A stretch of 64,000 nt of DNA from NCBI RefSeq assembly GCF_030704535.1, contig NC_081807.1:6365001-6429000 (forward strand), written 5' to 3'. Below the pieces are notes generated by a model. It searched no databases, was not told where the DNA came from, and saw nothing but the letters and a program-made list of their open reading frames with translations. The translations under genes were made by a program, and so were the position numbers. Source of the stretch: Vitis vinifera. Taxonomy: Eukaryota > Streptophyta > Magnoliopsida > Vitales > Vitaceae. Below, in pieces: positions 22,582 through 34,800 of the stretch. The stretch's first letter is position 1; every line of letters begins with the position of its first letter.

Positions 22582-25500
22582 ATGGCTATCAACTCATCAT
22601 CCTCTACTTCTGATATCATCATCTCATCGTCTTCATCCTCTCATCAGATGGAAACCTCTCATCTTCCAATCACAACCCATAAACTGAATGGGCAAAATTA
22701 TTTGCAATGGTCTTAGTCCATATTAATGTTTATACGGGGAAAGGAGAAAGATGACTACATCACCGGAGCTTCGGCGGCACCAGAAACCACAGCATCAACC
22801 TACAAAAAGTGGATAGCATAAAATAATATGGTCATGTCCTGGCTAGTCAACTCTATGACCGCTGACATTGGTGAAAATTTTCTGTCATTTGATATTGCCA
22901 AAGAAATCTGGGACACTGCAAAAGAAACTTTCTCAGACAAGGAAAACACATCTGAAATCATCTAGATTGAAGGCATCCTCCACGATTTGCGTCAAGGAAA
23001 CCTTACGGTAACTGAATATTTCAATACTCTTACTCGTCTATGGCGTCAACTTGATACGTTTGAGGTTCATAACTGGAATTGTGTTACAGATGGTTTTTTG
23101 TATAAAAAGATTGTCGAAGGGAAACGTGTGTTTAAATTTTTGTTAGGTTTGAACAAAAATCTTGATGAAATCAGAGGAAGAATCATGGGAGTAAAACCCC
23201 TACCTAGCCTTAGAGAGGCATTCTCTGAAGTCCGTCGCGAAGAAAGTCGGAAAAATCTCATGATGGGATTCCATCAACAACTGAATATGGCAGAAAGCTC
23301 GGCTCTTAAGACTCAATTCGCTCCTTTTGACAACCGTCAAAAAATTAAAGGAGGTAGACCTTGGTGTGATCATTGCAGAAAGCCGGGACACTCAAGAGAA
23401 ACTTGCTGGAAGATTCATGGAAAGCCAGTAGATTGGAAGCCACGTCAACCACTTGAGAAAGAAGGACGAGGCAATCATGTGGCTATCGATGAACAATCAC
23501 CACAACCTGAAGCTAGCCCTTTTAATAAGGAGCAAATGGAGATGCTTCAGAAACTACTGTCTCCTCTTTTGTCAGTACAGTCACAAACTAGCTCATCTTC
23601 CAACCAGGTCATTGGTTCCGGAACCTTGGCTCACAAAGGTAATTTTTTGAGTGTCTTCACTGCTGGTAAGAAACGTAAAAAACCTTGGATAGTGGACTCA
23701 GGAGCATCTGATCATATGACGGGAGATGCGACAATTTTTGATACATATAGCTCATGTCCAAATAATTTAACAGTCCGAATAGCAGATGGTTCACTATCAA
23801 AGGTTGCCGGAACAGGTTCAGTTGTGCTATCAAGGGATCTTACTCTCAACTCTGTTCTCCTTGTTCCTAACTTGGACTGTAATCTATTGTCAATTAGTAA
23901 ACTCACTAAGGAAAAAAGGTGTATTACTAATTTTTCCTCCACTCACTGTGAATTTCAGGATTTGGATTCGGGGAAGACGATTGGCAATGCTGAGGAATGC
24001 TCTGGACTCTACATCCTTAAGGAGCGCCACGATCCACAAGAACAACCTCAAATGACAGTTGGTAGTAATTCTTTTTCGATTTCATGTCAAAATAACGATA
24101 GTGCAATTAGGTTGTGGCACTATCGCTTAGGTCATCCAAATGTTATGTATCTCAAGCATTTATTTCCTTCATTATTTAATAAAAATCCAAAATCCTTTGA
24201 GTGTGAAATCTGTCAATTATCAAAGCAAGTCCGGTCTCATTTTCCCATTCAACCCTATAAAAAGTCTAGTCCATTCTCAATGATTCATAGCGATATCTGG
24301 GGTCCGTCAAGAATAAAAAATGTAACTGGTACTAGGTGGTTTGTCTCATTCATAGATGATCACACTAGATTAACTTGGGTATTCCTCATGAAAGAAAAAT
24401 CTGAAACGAGTCAAATTTTCAAAAATTTTAAAAATATGATTCAGACCCAATTCCAGTCAAAAATACAAATTCTAAAGTCTGATAATGCTAGGGATTATTT
24501 CAACTCCATTCTAGGAGAATTTCTAGCACAAGAAGGGATAGTTCACTTAAGTTCATGTGTTGATACCCCACAACAAAACGGAATCGCTGAAAAGAAAAAT
24601 AGGCATTTGTTAGAGGTGGCTAGATCACTAATGTTCTCCATGAATGTTCCAAAATTATTCTGGGGGCAAGCTGTCCTTACGGCAGCCTACCTCATCAATA
24701 GGATGTCGTCTAGGGTACTAAAATTCCAAACACCTTGTCAAACACTCCTAAAATCCTTTCCGACTACTCGTCTCATCTCCACCGTCCCACCCAAAATTTT
24801 CGGGTGCTCTGTCTTTGTTCATATCAATCAACAACATAGAAGTAAACTTGATCCTAGGTCACTCAAGTGCATCTTTCTTGGGTATTCTTCAAATCAAAAA
24901 GGGTATAAGTGTTACTCTCCGGTCATAAGAAAATTCTACAATTCAATGGATGTCACCTTTTTTGAAACCCAGCCTTACTATCCCAAAAACGATATTCAGG
25001 GGGAGAATTCAACTCAGGAATATCAATTTTGGGATCTTGAGTCATTAAGTGAGTCACCCATCACCACTGAAAATCACATTCCTCCAGAGTCATTTAATCA
25101 ACCCGAGTCCATTGTTGACTTGTGGGATAAGGAGCACATCCAAGAGGAAATGGAGGAAAGAGCACTTTCTCAACAAACCTATGAGGCAGAACCGGGTCCT
25201 AATCCAAGCAAACTTCCAGGTAACAACGCTCCTGATGGTACTATTGATTCCGAGTTAGAAAATGATATTCTTAATATGCCCATAGCTTGGAGGAAAGGAG
25301 TTAGATCATGCACTCAACATCCCATTGGAAATTTTATTTCTTATGATAAGCTATCACCTACGTTTCGTGCATTCACTTCTAGCATCACAGAGATACAAGT
25401 TCCTCAGAATATTCAGGAAGCTTTCAAGTTTCCTAAGTGGAAGGCGGCAGTCGATGAGGAAGTTCGGGCACTGGAAAAGAATGGTATGTGGGAAATTACT

Positions 25501-26013
25501 GACCTCCCAAGAGGTAAGAAACCAGTTGGGTGTAAGTGGATTTTCACAATAAAGTACAAGGCAGGTTCAGTGACTGATCGGAGATCAACTTCAGGCTATT
25601 GTTCATTTGTCTGGGGGAATTTGGTTACATGGCGAAGCAAGAAACAGTCAGTGGTAGCCCGTAGCAGTGCTGAGGCAGAATTTCGTGCTATGGCACAAGG
25701 TATCTGCGAGGGAATCTGGTTGAACAGGCTGTTAGAAGAATTACGGGTTCCATTGAAGCATCCCATGGTGTTATACTGCGACAATCAAGCTGCCATCAGT
25801 ATCACTAAGAATCCGGTTCATCATGATCGAACTAAGCACGTGGAGATAGATCGACACTTTATCAAGGAAAAGATTGAAGAAGGAGTTTTCAAAGTCAGCT
25901 ACACTCCGACAAACTGTCAAACGACTGACATTCTCACAAAAGCTCTTGCTCGAGTTAACTTCGAAGATCTGACAGAAAAACTTGGAATGATCAACATCTA
26001 CAACGCGGCTTGA
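22582..26013 (+). pseudogene. Copia gag-pol with three gag stops and a deleted RT domain
   Basis: One reading frame runs from the ATG at 22582 to the stop at 26011-26013. Three in-frame stops interrupt gag: 22714-22716, 22819-22821 and 22963-22965. After them the frame is open for about 1000 codons. Domains in order: gag with a CX2CX4HX4C knuckle (CDHCRKPGHSRETC, near 23368), protease with DSGA (near 23697), the HHCC pre-integrase zinc region (near 24115-24215), the integrase core with HSDIWGP, SDNARDY and NGIAEKKN, then KWIFTIKYKA at the start of RT. At about 25561 the frame passes directly to GSVTDRRSTSGY of the RNase H region. The whole RT catalytic core and the first RNase H acidic residue are gone, in frame. 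I do not reconstruct the missing part. Confidence 0.95.
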
Positions 26014-26020
26014 GGGGGAG
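26010..26020 (+). other. Polypurine tract of the copia element
   Basis: TTGAGGGGGAG sits directly before the 3' LTR, the expected place for the plus-strand primer. It overlaps the gag-pol stop codon. Confidence 0.85.
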
Positions 26021-26332
26021 TGTTGGAAATCAAGCCAGCATCCTTTGTTTACTTCCCTAATTAGTGTAATGTACAACCTTTATTATAATTGATTTAGGAG
26101 TAATTCTAGCAAGGTAGTTTATTCACTTTCCATGTAAGAGTAGTTTATTCACTTCCCATGTAAGAGTTTATTCACTTTCCATGTAAGGGAAATTCCATTC
26201 CGGAATTGTCTCATATCTGTAGGCTATTTATTTATGCTTTCATTCATTGTAAAGGAAGGTATCACAGAATGAATTGAGGTGTTCCTCCATAGTTTGTCTT
26301 CAAATTCTTCATATTTTTCTTCAAATTCTTCA
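26021..26332 (+). repeat. 3' LTR of the young copia element
   Basis: 312 bp. I compared it with 22161-22472 block by block and saw no difference. Confidence 0.95.
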
Positions 26333-27010
26333 GTCTTCACTGTAGTCACTTCCCATCTTCTTGTTGAGTTCTGCAACAAAACCACTGCTAAGACCCTTTC
26401 AGTAGTCCAAAAACCGAGCAGTCACGTCGTAACCCTGGTCCCATCTCTCACCCTCGCCGGGTTGCACCCAGTGGCTGGGGGAAAAATCAGCCGACAACCT
26501 TACAAAATCTGCAATTCCCTCTGTTAGTCCTCTTGGCGCCTGTCCATCACCATTCCACTGCCAAATGTGTGTCATCTCATGGAAAATGATCCCAGTGAAT
26601 TCCATCCTCAGGTCGCCGGAGTAGTTTCCGATATAGTTGGCATTAAAGTGAATCTCGTCGTTGGTAGCATAGGCAACTCCGTCCATATTATCAATTATCA
26701 ACGTCACTTTCTGCACGTCCTTTCTGTCTTGTTCGGTGTTCTGCTGGAAGAGATCCCATACGAAATAGGTGGAGTCGCTTAGCGTCAACATGCTGCGTTC
26801 GGTACCAATTTCATTTGTGAAGGGATGCCACCAGCGCTGCTTTCTGCGTTGTTGATGACTTCGAATTCAACTGCATGGATTCCTTGCAGGGCTGCTAGAA
26901 TTACAAGACAAGAGAGGAGGAACATATGCTTAGGCGCCATAGCTCTATGCTGCTTTGTTTTCTTTGTTTTGGGTAAAAGCTTTGCTCAAGAACAATGCTA
27001 TAGCTATACG

Positions 27011-27020
27011 GTTTATATAG
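27011..27020 (-). promoter_or_regulatory. TATA box of dead BSP copy F
   Basis: CTATATAAAC on the minus strand, about 70 bp before the ATG of copy F. The promoter core outlived the gene. Confidence 0.6.
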
Positions 27021-29733
27021 AGAAAAGACAATGTATACAACACACCAAAAAATGGTCATCAACAGTGGGATAAAATTATAGTGCAGGATAATTAACTTGT
27101 AATCATTATTGAAAAGTATCTTATTGTAATGTCGGATGTTATAAGGAGTAAAATGTTATAAAATGGATATGGGTTATAAAATCATACGTGGAAAATAGAG
27201 ATATTAGGAAGAAGAAGAGAGATCCTGTGTGGTAAGAAAGCTTATCTTTAGGGGTATATATACGAGGACTGAGAAGCATCCCTAATCTAGTGGAATGATT
27301 GTCTTGTATGGTTGATCAAATTAATCAGGTTAAAATCTCGTGTTTCTTTATTAGGGTTATTTTACTCATGGAAGAAAATATCAAGATATATCGGCGATAT
27401 ATCATGTATCGAAGGTTATGAAAATAATATTTGGTGGAAAAATATCGTTCTGACAAAATTTCGGGGAAAATCTCCAAATACCAACGATATTTCGTGATAT
27501 ATCGGCAATATGGCGATAAATCGCCAATTTTTTCCAAGCCACCTTACCACCAGGGCAAACTTGCCTCTTGTTAATTCAAAGTTGTCATATAAAGAAAATA
27601 TTAGAAGAATATTTTAGAGAGCAAATTAATTATAAATTTCTTTTAATTGATTATCAAAAAATATAAAAATTATCATGATAGTTTTCTTTATAATGTTTTT
27701 AATATTATTAATAGATTAATTAAATATTAAAAAATTGTACATATATCACAATTTATTTTATATCATTTAACACAATTGAATTATATGGATCATAATTTTA
27801 ATATTAATATATATTTTAAAATTAAACATATTTTAATCAAATATCATAATATTTGATGCAATTTAATAATAAATGTACACTTATAAAATTCATATTTTTA
27901 TCGATGCATACTATATTATTATCAAATATGATAAATCATATTATACATATATTAAATTCTTTAATAAAATAATTTTAAAATATTTACTAAACTTCTAATT
28001 ATATTTTTATGAAGTTTTTCTTATATTTTTATAAATTTTGATCAATTTTAGGCCTATTGATATTTTTTTTTTTAAATATCCGCTGATATATCTCTGATTA
28101 TATCCGATATATCCGTAAAATCGAAGTATCAATATATAAGATTATCAATATTTTTATCTTTGATTTTACTCTTATGTTCTTGAACGGGGACAACAATTAT
28201 GAAGTGGGTACTGTGATTTCAAGGTGAAAGTCAAAGGTTCAGGGTCTTAACCAGCCTAGAGACTAGATTAATTTGCCAAAGAATTCTCAGAGATGCTGAT
28301 TCAATCAGATAAACTGGTTTAGGAAAGTATAAGGACATTAGGACAAGTAGGACAGTTCAAAGTTTCGAATTGGACATTGGACTTACAATTATATATATCC
28401 ACTTTTGGTTAGCACATGCCAAAAACAGTTAATCCAGCTTCACAACCGCTTGCAAAGCCTTTGGAATCAAGGAATATTCAAGAGCCATTCATCGGTTATA
28501 GCAATTATCCACAAGAAACCACGTTTGTTGCACAACCATATTTCCTAGACCTAAGATTTATCACACCCCCAAAGAATAATAAGACAAGGCACATGGGCAC
28601 AAATACATCTTGTAATGGAAAATGATACATATTTAACTTACATTATATTCATATTTGTACAAAATTGAAGACATTTATGCTCTAGATAGTATATTTGGGG
28701 AGTTGGATCAACAACCTACTTTTTTTTTCTTTTTTTTTTTAATCAAACCAAGGAAAATTAATTTTATTTTTGTGTTTTGAAAGTGTTGTTTTTAATAAAT
28801 AAATAACAAAAATTATCATTTGATTGACTTGCAACCTACAAGGTTTCAACTAAAATGAATATGATTTTTGGGTGATTTTAAGAGTTTTTATGTATAATTA
28901 GACCAGGTTTGAAAAAGAAAATGTTGATCCGAAACTAATTTAGGTTAAGCTAGTTGGAGTTTGAGATTAGAACAATACATTCAACTTATTTAACTTTACA
29001 AATTTTTATTCATTCAAATTAAAGGACAATCGATTTAGGACAAAAATTGACTTGCACCCAACTTGAGTAAAACAAATGATCGTCAAGTGCTAAGTTAACT
29101 TGAGTTAGTCATCAATTCAATTTGAACCATGTTAAGTTGCACCATAAATTTTAGGATTAGAACTTGAAAAGTAATTCCGCATTTCAAAATTCACACTTCA
29201 AAATAATAGACTTACAACATATTAGCCAAAGTATAAAATTACTTTGGTTTTAACGAGTTGACCAACCATACAAAGCATGCATGCAAAAAATTAATTGGAT
29301 AATCTCCTGCACAAAGAAGAAATTTCGTGCAATAATCTGAAATATATTTCTGATTCCACCATATTCTTGCAACTTAATATTTATTCTCTAATGATATCAA
29401 GAGCAAAAGCTCCATCATTAATTTTATGGGATAATATGGAGTTTTGGATCAAAATTATCCTTCTAACCAAACAGAAAATAGGTTATAGGCCTTCATACAA
29501 GATTTTTCATAGTAGGCTTTTTTTATTTATTTATTTTTTCTCTAAATTAGTTTGAATATTTTCAAAATACTGACTTTTATGGAAATTAAAAATCAAAATT
29601 TCTAAATATGTATTTAAGTCACATTTTAATAAGTGCATTCTAAAAAAAATTAATTAAAAGATGGACAAAAAATTGTCATTTTAATATGCATTTTAATGGG
29701 CATAAGAATTACTTTGAACCGAACTTGATAACA
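27021..29733. other. Region upstream of BSP copy F
   Basis: No gene. 27365-27525 and 28078-28150 are rich in ATATCG words (see the repeat entry). 28190-28360 resembles the upstream DNA of copies C and E, with words such as ATTATGAAGTGGG and AGATTAATTTGCC, so it belongs to the BSP duplication unit. The intervening ATATCG block (27360-28150) is absent from the other units and is probably an insertion. The rest is AT-rich. Confidence 0.55.
27365..28150. repeat. Possible inverted-repeat element with ATATCG-rich ends
   Basis: The left end (27365-27525) repeats words such as GATATATCGGCGATATATC. The right end (28078-28150) contains the similar GATATATC and CCGATATATCCG in roughly inverted orientation, with about 550 bp of A/T-rich DNA between. 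It interrupts sequence otherwise shared with the upstream DNA of other BSP copies. I could not define exact ends or a target duplication. Confidence 0.4.
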
Positions 29734-29840
29734 TGGCTAGTTTTTTCTATGCAGTCTTAAGCCAGTCCAAAGCTCATCAACAGTTTTTCCCAGCAGCTCA
29801 ACAAAGTAATCTACAGTACTATAACCGCTTCCGTTCTCCT
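29734..29840 (-). pseudogene. BSP copy G, C-terminal fragment
   Basis: On the minus strand about 35 codons match the end of the family: SGYS-V-YFVELLGKTVDELW, then a diverged tail and a stop at the CTAG near 29737. The upstream part of the gene is absent. It is the outermost member of the cluster on the right and has the same 3' context (ACATGGCTAGTTTTTTC) as copy F. Confidence 0.85.
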
Positions 29841-31018
29841 CCATGTGAAATTCCGAGGTTAGCTGATATCACAGTTTTCTTAGTATTTTCAGCACCAGAC
29901 CCTCGCTTGTGATTTTTTTTTTTTTTTTTAATAATAATAATGTATGATTTTCAATATCATACAACTTGGTTTTTAAACATGCAAGGAATAATAAGAAAGT
30001 GTTTGTCAGTAATTTTAAAATATATTTTTACCATTTTATTTTTATTTTTATTTTTATTTTTAATAATTGAATGATAAAAAATTTTAAGTATTAAAAAAGT
30101 TAAAAATACTTTATAAAATCATTTAATTTTTTCATATTTTAATTTTAAATTTTTTTTTATCAAATACTTAAGTTTAAAATAAATAAAAAAATAAAAAAGA
30201 TCAATCGTGTTTTTAAAGGGATAATTGTGTTTTGGACCTAGTTGGTCCAAAATTTAAGTTTTGGTCCATATAAGTTGACCATTTAAACCCAAGACTTAGA
30301 GGAAATGTGAAAGTTGAGAAGAATAATACAAATTTTTTATCTTTCCAAAAATTACCTTTATTGACTATGAAAAAAAAAAAAGAAAAATATTAATTTAAAT
30401 TTTATTCCTTTTGCAAACCTCAATAAAATTTAATTTAATTTAGTGACTTGGAGAAAAATACACCATTTTCCAATAAAAATAAAAATAAATTATTATTATT
30501 ATTATTATTTAAAAATCAAATATCTTGGAAAATATATATATTTAAAATTATGTATATAAAAAATAACTAAAAATATGTGAAAAATATTTTTTTCAAATGG
30601 TATATTTTTAGAACATATTTTTAAAAAAAATTAGTTTTCTAAAAATAATAAATTTTCAGAATAATTATTAAAAAAATTTTAAGATTAAAAAGTTTGTCAA
30701 AATTGTAATAGAAAATATTCAAAATAGTTTTGAGAAGTATATTGGTCTTTTCATATTTTATATCATTCTCATCAATTATGCAACTTTTATGGACCAAATC
30801 TTAATTTTTGAGCTCAGTTAGGTCCAAAACATAATTTTCCATTTTTAAAAAACATTGTCAAAGACACTATAAATTTGTTGGAAGCTATTTACAATAGTTC
30901 TTGTAGTGCTGAGAATGAAAATTATTATTCAATTAAAAATTATCAAAAAAAGAAAAAAAAAAAAAAAGAAAAGAAAAAACACTTTATTTATTCTCAGACC
31001 AACCCAATCTTCTTGGCA
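29841..31018. other. AT-rich spacer with a TIR element
   Basis: No gene. The stretch consists of A and T runs and the small TIR element at 30218-30841. Confidence 0.6.
30218..30841. mobile_element. Small non-autonomous TIR element, about 620 bp
   Basis: The left end has ATTGTGTTTTGGACCTAGTT and, 30 bp on, TTTGGTCCAT. The right end (30786-30841) has the inverse, ATGGACCAAA ... TAGGTCCAAAACATAATT. The imperfect inverted repeats are about 55 bp. Both sides are flanked by TTTTTAAA, a possible 8-bp target duplication, though in such AT-rich DNA this is weak. The interior is A/T-rich and non-coding. Mutator or hAT type cannot be decided. Confidence 0.6.
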
Positions 31019-31580
31019 ATGGCCACAAGTAGCAGTAATTCATCTTTTCCATGCTTGGCAAAATTCAGTTCCAAACTTTGATGGAGAACACGACAAATAT
31101 TGGGGCATTCGAATGAAGACAATTTTCGTTTCATTTAAGACTTGAAGGATTCAGTTGAGGATGGCTATGAAGAAGAACTATTTTTCCTCAAATTATAAAT
31201 GCAACTCAATCAAAAGATGCATTGGAAACTTTAAGAAAGGAGTTATCACCATTAACCTACAATCATTAAATAGGGATTTTGATAATTTGTTGATGAAAGA
31301 AATTGAAAGCATTCAGCAGCTTTTCTTTCTAGTCTCAGATATCGTTAATCAAATTAGAAGCCTTGGTGATGATATTCAAGAAAAAGAATAGTCGAAGCTT
31401 GCCTGAAACGTTTAATGTATAGTTGCTGCAATTGAAGAATCCATAGATTTGTCAGAAACTAGCTTTCATGAATTGATGGGAAAGCACATGAGCAAAGAAT
31501 CAACAGGCAATATTCCAGTTCAACCTTCGGTCAGGCTTTTCAATAAAAAATCAACGTTGCTGATTTTAGATTGTGAAGCT
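31019..31580 (+). pseudogene. Copia gag fragment, degenerate
   Basis: Starts with an ATG in front of ATSSSNSSFPCLAKF and, in another frame, continues with PNFDGEHDKYWGIRMKTIF and VSFKT, a typical start of a plant copia gag (UBN2 type). Further on, ESIQQLF and IDLSETSFHELMGKH match later gag segments. Frames change several times and stops are frequent. No LTR could be assigned on its left side. It belongs to a different copia lineage from the element at 31639-35775. Confidence 0.7.
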
Positions 31581-31584
31581 TGTA

Positions 31585-31638
31585 TCTGTCTGATTTGGTT
31601 GCAGAATTTGTTGAATAATGATTTTGTGTCAGTAACGG
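31585..31638 (+). pseudogene. Copia RNase H tail preceding the old 5' LTR
   Basis: The sequence coding IWLQNLLN resembles the end of RNase H in the internal region at 35500-35520, just before the 3' LTR there. Having it in front of the 5' LTR means that another copy of the same element once lay directly upstream. Confidence 0.6.
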
Positions 31639-31883
31639 TGTATTTAACCTTCTTATGAATCAAGGTTTTGTAAGAGAGTAAAACAAAAAGGAAAAAAAAT
31701 GTGTAGCCACAATTTAGAGGAGTCGTCTTTAACATCGTAATATTTCTATTTTTGTTTGATTAGTAGATTCTTAAGTGTCAATGCCCACCATGAGCATAGA
31801 GATCACATCAATCAATGAACCACATTAAAATCTCGTTTTTTTTTATTATTTTATTTCTACTCGTGTTTGTGGTTGTGTTAACA
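31639..31883 (+). repeat. 5' LTR of the old copia element
   Basis: About 245 bp, ending in AACA before the primer site. Ends are approximate because of divergence. Confidence 0.65.
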
Positions 31884-34800
31884 ACTGGTATTAGAGTGCC
31901 AATTAAGGTTTGCGAATCCTAGGCTTGGTGTGTTCAACCAATCGTCATTTGAATGGAAGTAATGGGATCAAAGAAGAATTCATACAAAATCGAGAAATTT
32001 GATGGTAAAAAATTTGGTTTCTAAAAGATGAAAATGGAATATTATTTGTACCAGAAAGATTTGTATTTGCCATTAGGAGAGAAGTCAAAGTTAATGGATG
32101 AAAAGAAATAGGATTTGCTTGCACAAAGCCCTTGGTGCGATTAGGTTAACTCTATTGAAATAAGTTGCATAACTACAAGAATAAAATAGTGTCCCTAATG
32201 GTCACCCTAATCAATACGTATGAATAGCCTTTTATAACAAATAAGGTACTCTTGATTAAGAAGCTTTTTGCTTTAAAGATGTCTAAGAATAAGAATTTTA
32301 AGTAACACCTGCATGAATTTCATGAGTTAAAAGATCAATTAAATTCAGTTGACATTAAATTTAAGCCCTATTAATCTTTAGTCAATTGTCTGAGAATAGA
32401 AGGACCTTATCACCTTGATCAGTCTAGGAAATCCAAATTGGTATTTTTGGAGGTAGTGGATATGATTATGATTGAGGAGATTAGGAAGCATGATCACAAT
32501 TTAGGGTCAACATTAAACATGGAGAGCAAAGACATAAACAAGAACAAAGATAATGGGTACGACATATCCAAATTGAGGAATAGAGGTCAAAATCTAGAAA
32601 TCCCAAGAATTTCCAACTTCAGAGAAGTAAGAAAGATATCGAATGCTAGAATTATGGAAAGTTGGGACACTATCAAAATGAGTGTAAGGCTACTGAGAAA
32701 GATAGTGACATCAAGACTTGCGCAAATGTTGTGTCAGAAGAACCAAATGATGCTCTTATTTGTTTTTTAAAGAGCAAGATAGAATTGTGGGTGTTGGATA
32801 CAAGGGAATCATTCCATGCTACCTCAAGAGGAGAATTATTTAAGAATTATGTCTTATGTAATTTTGTGAAAGTGTATCTAGGTGATGACTATGTGTATGA
32901 TGTTATCAACAAAGGCAAAGTACATATCAAACTAAATGGGTTTATTTGAAAGTTGGATGTGAAACACGTTTGAGGAAGAATTTGATTCCTATTGAGTAGT
33001 TGACAAAAGATGGCTATGTGACAACTTTTGCAACTGACATGTGGAAAATCTCAAGGAGAGTAATGTCTATTGTTCATGACAAGAACTATGGTGCTTTTTA
33101 CATGGCAATAGATAGTTGTGGGTCTCTTGTAGTTGCTAGGAGCTAAGAATATCCAATTTGTAGCACCAGAGGTTTGTACACATTTAGTGGTAAGGGTTGA
33201 AAGTATGCACTTGAATAGGAAGTTGTTAGGTTTGAAGTCAATTAACATTGACATATGTGAAAGCTACATATCTAAGAAATAAAGAAAGATTAGCATCAAG
33301 AAAGTTGGAAGAACTCCAAAAGAAGCAAAACTTGAGTTAGTTTACACAAATATTTAGGGACTCACTTTAGTTTCATCAATTGATGGAAAGTCTTATTTTC
33401 TAACTTTAATTGATGATCATTCGAGGAAAGTATGAGTGTAGTTTATGAGGCATAAATTAGAAGTGTTTGATGTATTCAAGAAGTGGAAAGCAATGGTGGA
33501 GAATGAAACAAGTATGAGAATCCAGAAGTTGGGTTCTGAAAATGGTGAAAATTATAAAGATTGTGAGTTCAAGAAGGCTTGTTATGAAAATAGAATTAAG
33601 TTGGAGAAGATTATACCATAGACACCTAAACAAAATGATATATATGTATAGTTGAACAAATGAATATGACACTCATTGAGAGAGCTAAAAGCATGCATAT
33701 ATAGGCAGGTGTAGTTACCAAGGTAGTTTTGGCATAAGCAATCAACATAGTAGCTTACTTGATTAATTAGGGATCAATAGCACCATCGGAGTAGAAAATA
33801 CCAGAAGAAATATGGACTAGAAATGCGATAAAGCTTTCATTTGAAGGTATTTGGTTATGTCTATTATGTATATATAAATAATCATGGTAGAAACAAACTT
33901 GATAAAAAATCACTAAAATGCACTTTCATTGGTTATAGTGTTAATGAATGACCAAAAAAAAAAAAAAAAGTGATTAGAAATAGAGATGTCATATTCAATG
34001 AGAAAATTTTGTATAAGAATATGGATACAACACAGTCCACTAATTAAATTATTAGTACAACTTAAACTTGTTTACTTTGAGTTAGATGATGTCCCACAAA
34101 GTAATATGGTAGATAAGATAGGTTAAAGTCATCAAGCTAAGGAAAGCACTACACAAGATGTTGGTATACCATCGGAACTAGTTCCAATTTTAGTTATAGT
34201 CCTTACATTAAGGAGATACAGTAGGCCACATGTTCCAAACAAGAGGTATTTGAATTATTTGTCGTTTATAGATGATAGTGAACCCGAATGGTATATGAGG
34301 TATGTCAAGTAGAATATAGTAGTTAGTGGGAGCTTGCAATGAAAGAAAAAATGAAGTCCCTTATTTCTAATCAAACTTGAAAGCTAGCCAAGTTACCAGT
34401 GGGTAAGAAAGCTCTTCATTACAAGTGGATGTATGGAGTCAAGGAGGAGCATGATGGCTTTAAGAGATATAAGGCTAGATTGGTGATAAAAGGTTTCAAT
34501 GGAAAGAAGGAATTGACAACACAAATATCTTCTCTCCTATTGTGAAATTGCTTACTATTTGGTTAATTTAGAGTATTGTAGCAGTAGAAAGTATACATCT
34601 TAAGTAGTTAGAGATGAAGAAAAATTTCTTTCATGGCATGTTTTATATATATATACATATATAGTAGAGGGATTTGCAATAAAGGGTAAAAAGAATACAA
34701 TGTGTAGATTGACAAACAACCAAAATGGTTTAAAACAGCCTGAAAGAATGGTATAAAAAGCTTGACTATTTCATGCAAATGGCTAGTTTTAACTATATCA

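Larger units (their letters stand above)
22156..26337. mobile_element. Young Ty1/copia retrotransposon lacking reverse transcriptase
   Basis: A complete LTR element: 5' LTR 22161-22472, 3' LTR 26021-26332, and 5-bp target duplication GTCTT at 22156-22160 and 26333-26337. The LTRs (312 bp, TG...CA) look identical base for base, so insertion was recent. The primer site follows the 5' LTR directly and a purine tract precedes the 3' LTR. The internal frame gives gag, protease and integrase in copia order, but it jumps from the start of the reverse transcriptase region to the RNase H C-terminal part. With this deletion the element is about 4.2 kb and cannot move on its own. Confidence 0.96.
22081..26940 (-). 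pseudogene. BSP copy F, broken and split by a copia insertion
   Basis: The ATG is at 26938-26940 (MAPKHMFLL signal peptide), the coding part continues to 26338, is interrupted by the retrotransposon 22161-26332 with its target repeat GTCTT, and ends at the stop 22081-22083. Two older lesions exist: a one-base deletion near 26820 (the GGVRF region) and TGA at 26399-26401, where intact copies have a cysteine codon after FLDY. HEMTH and the SHWVQPGEGERWDQGYD block remain. The C-terminal part reads DELWSDYKDMYG. The gene was probably already dead when the element arrived, because the lesions outside the insertion are independent of it. Order of events is inference. Confidence 0.93.
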
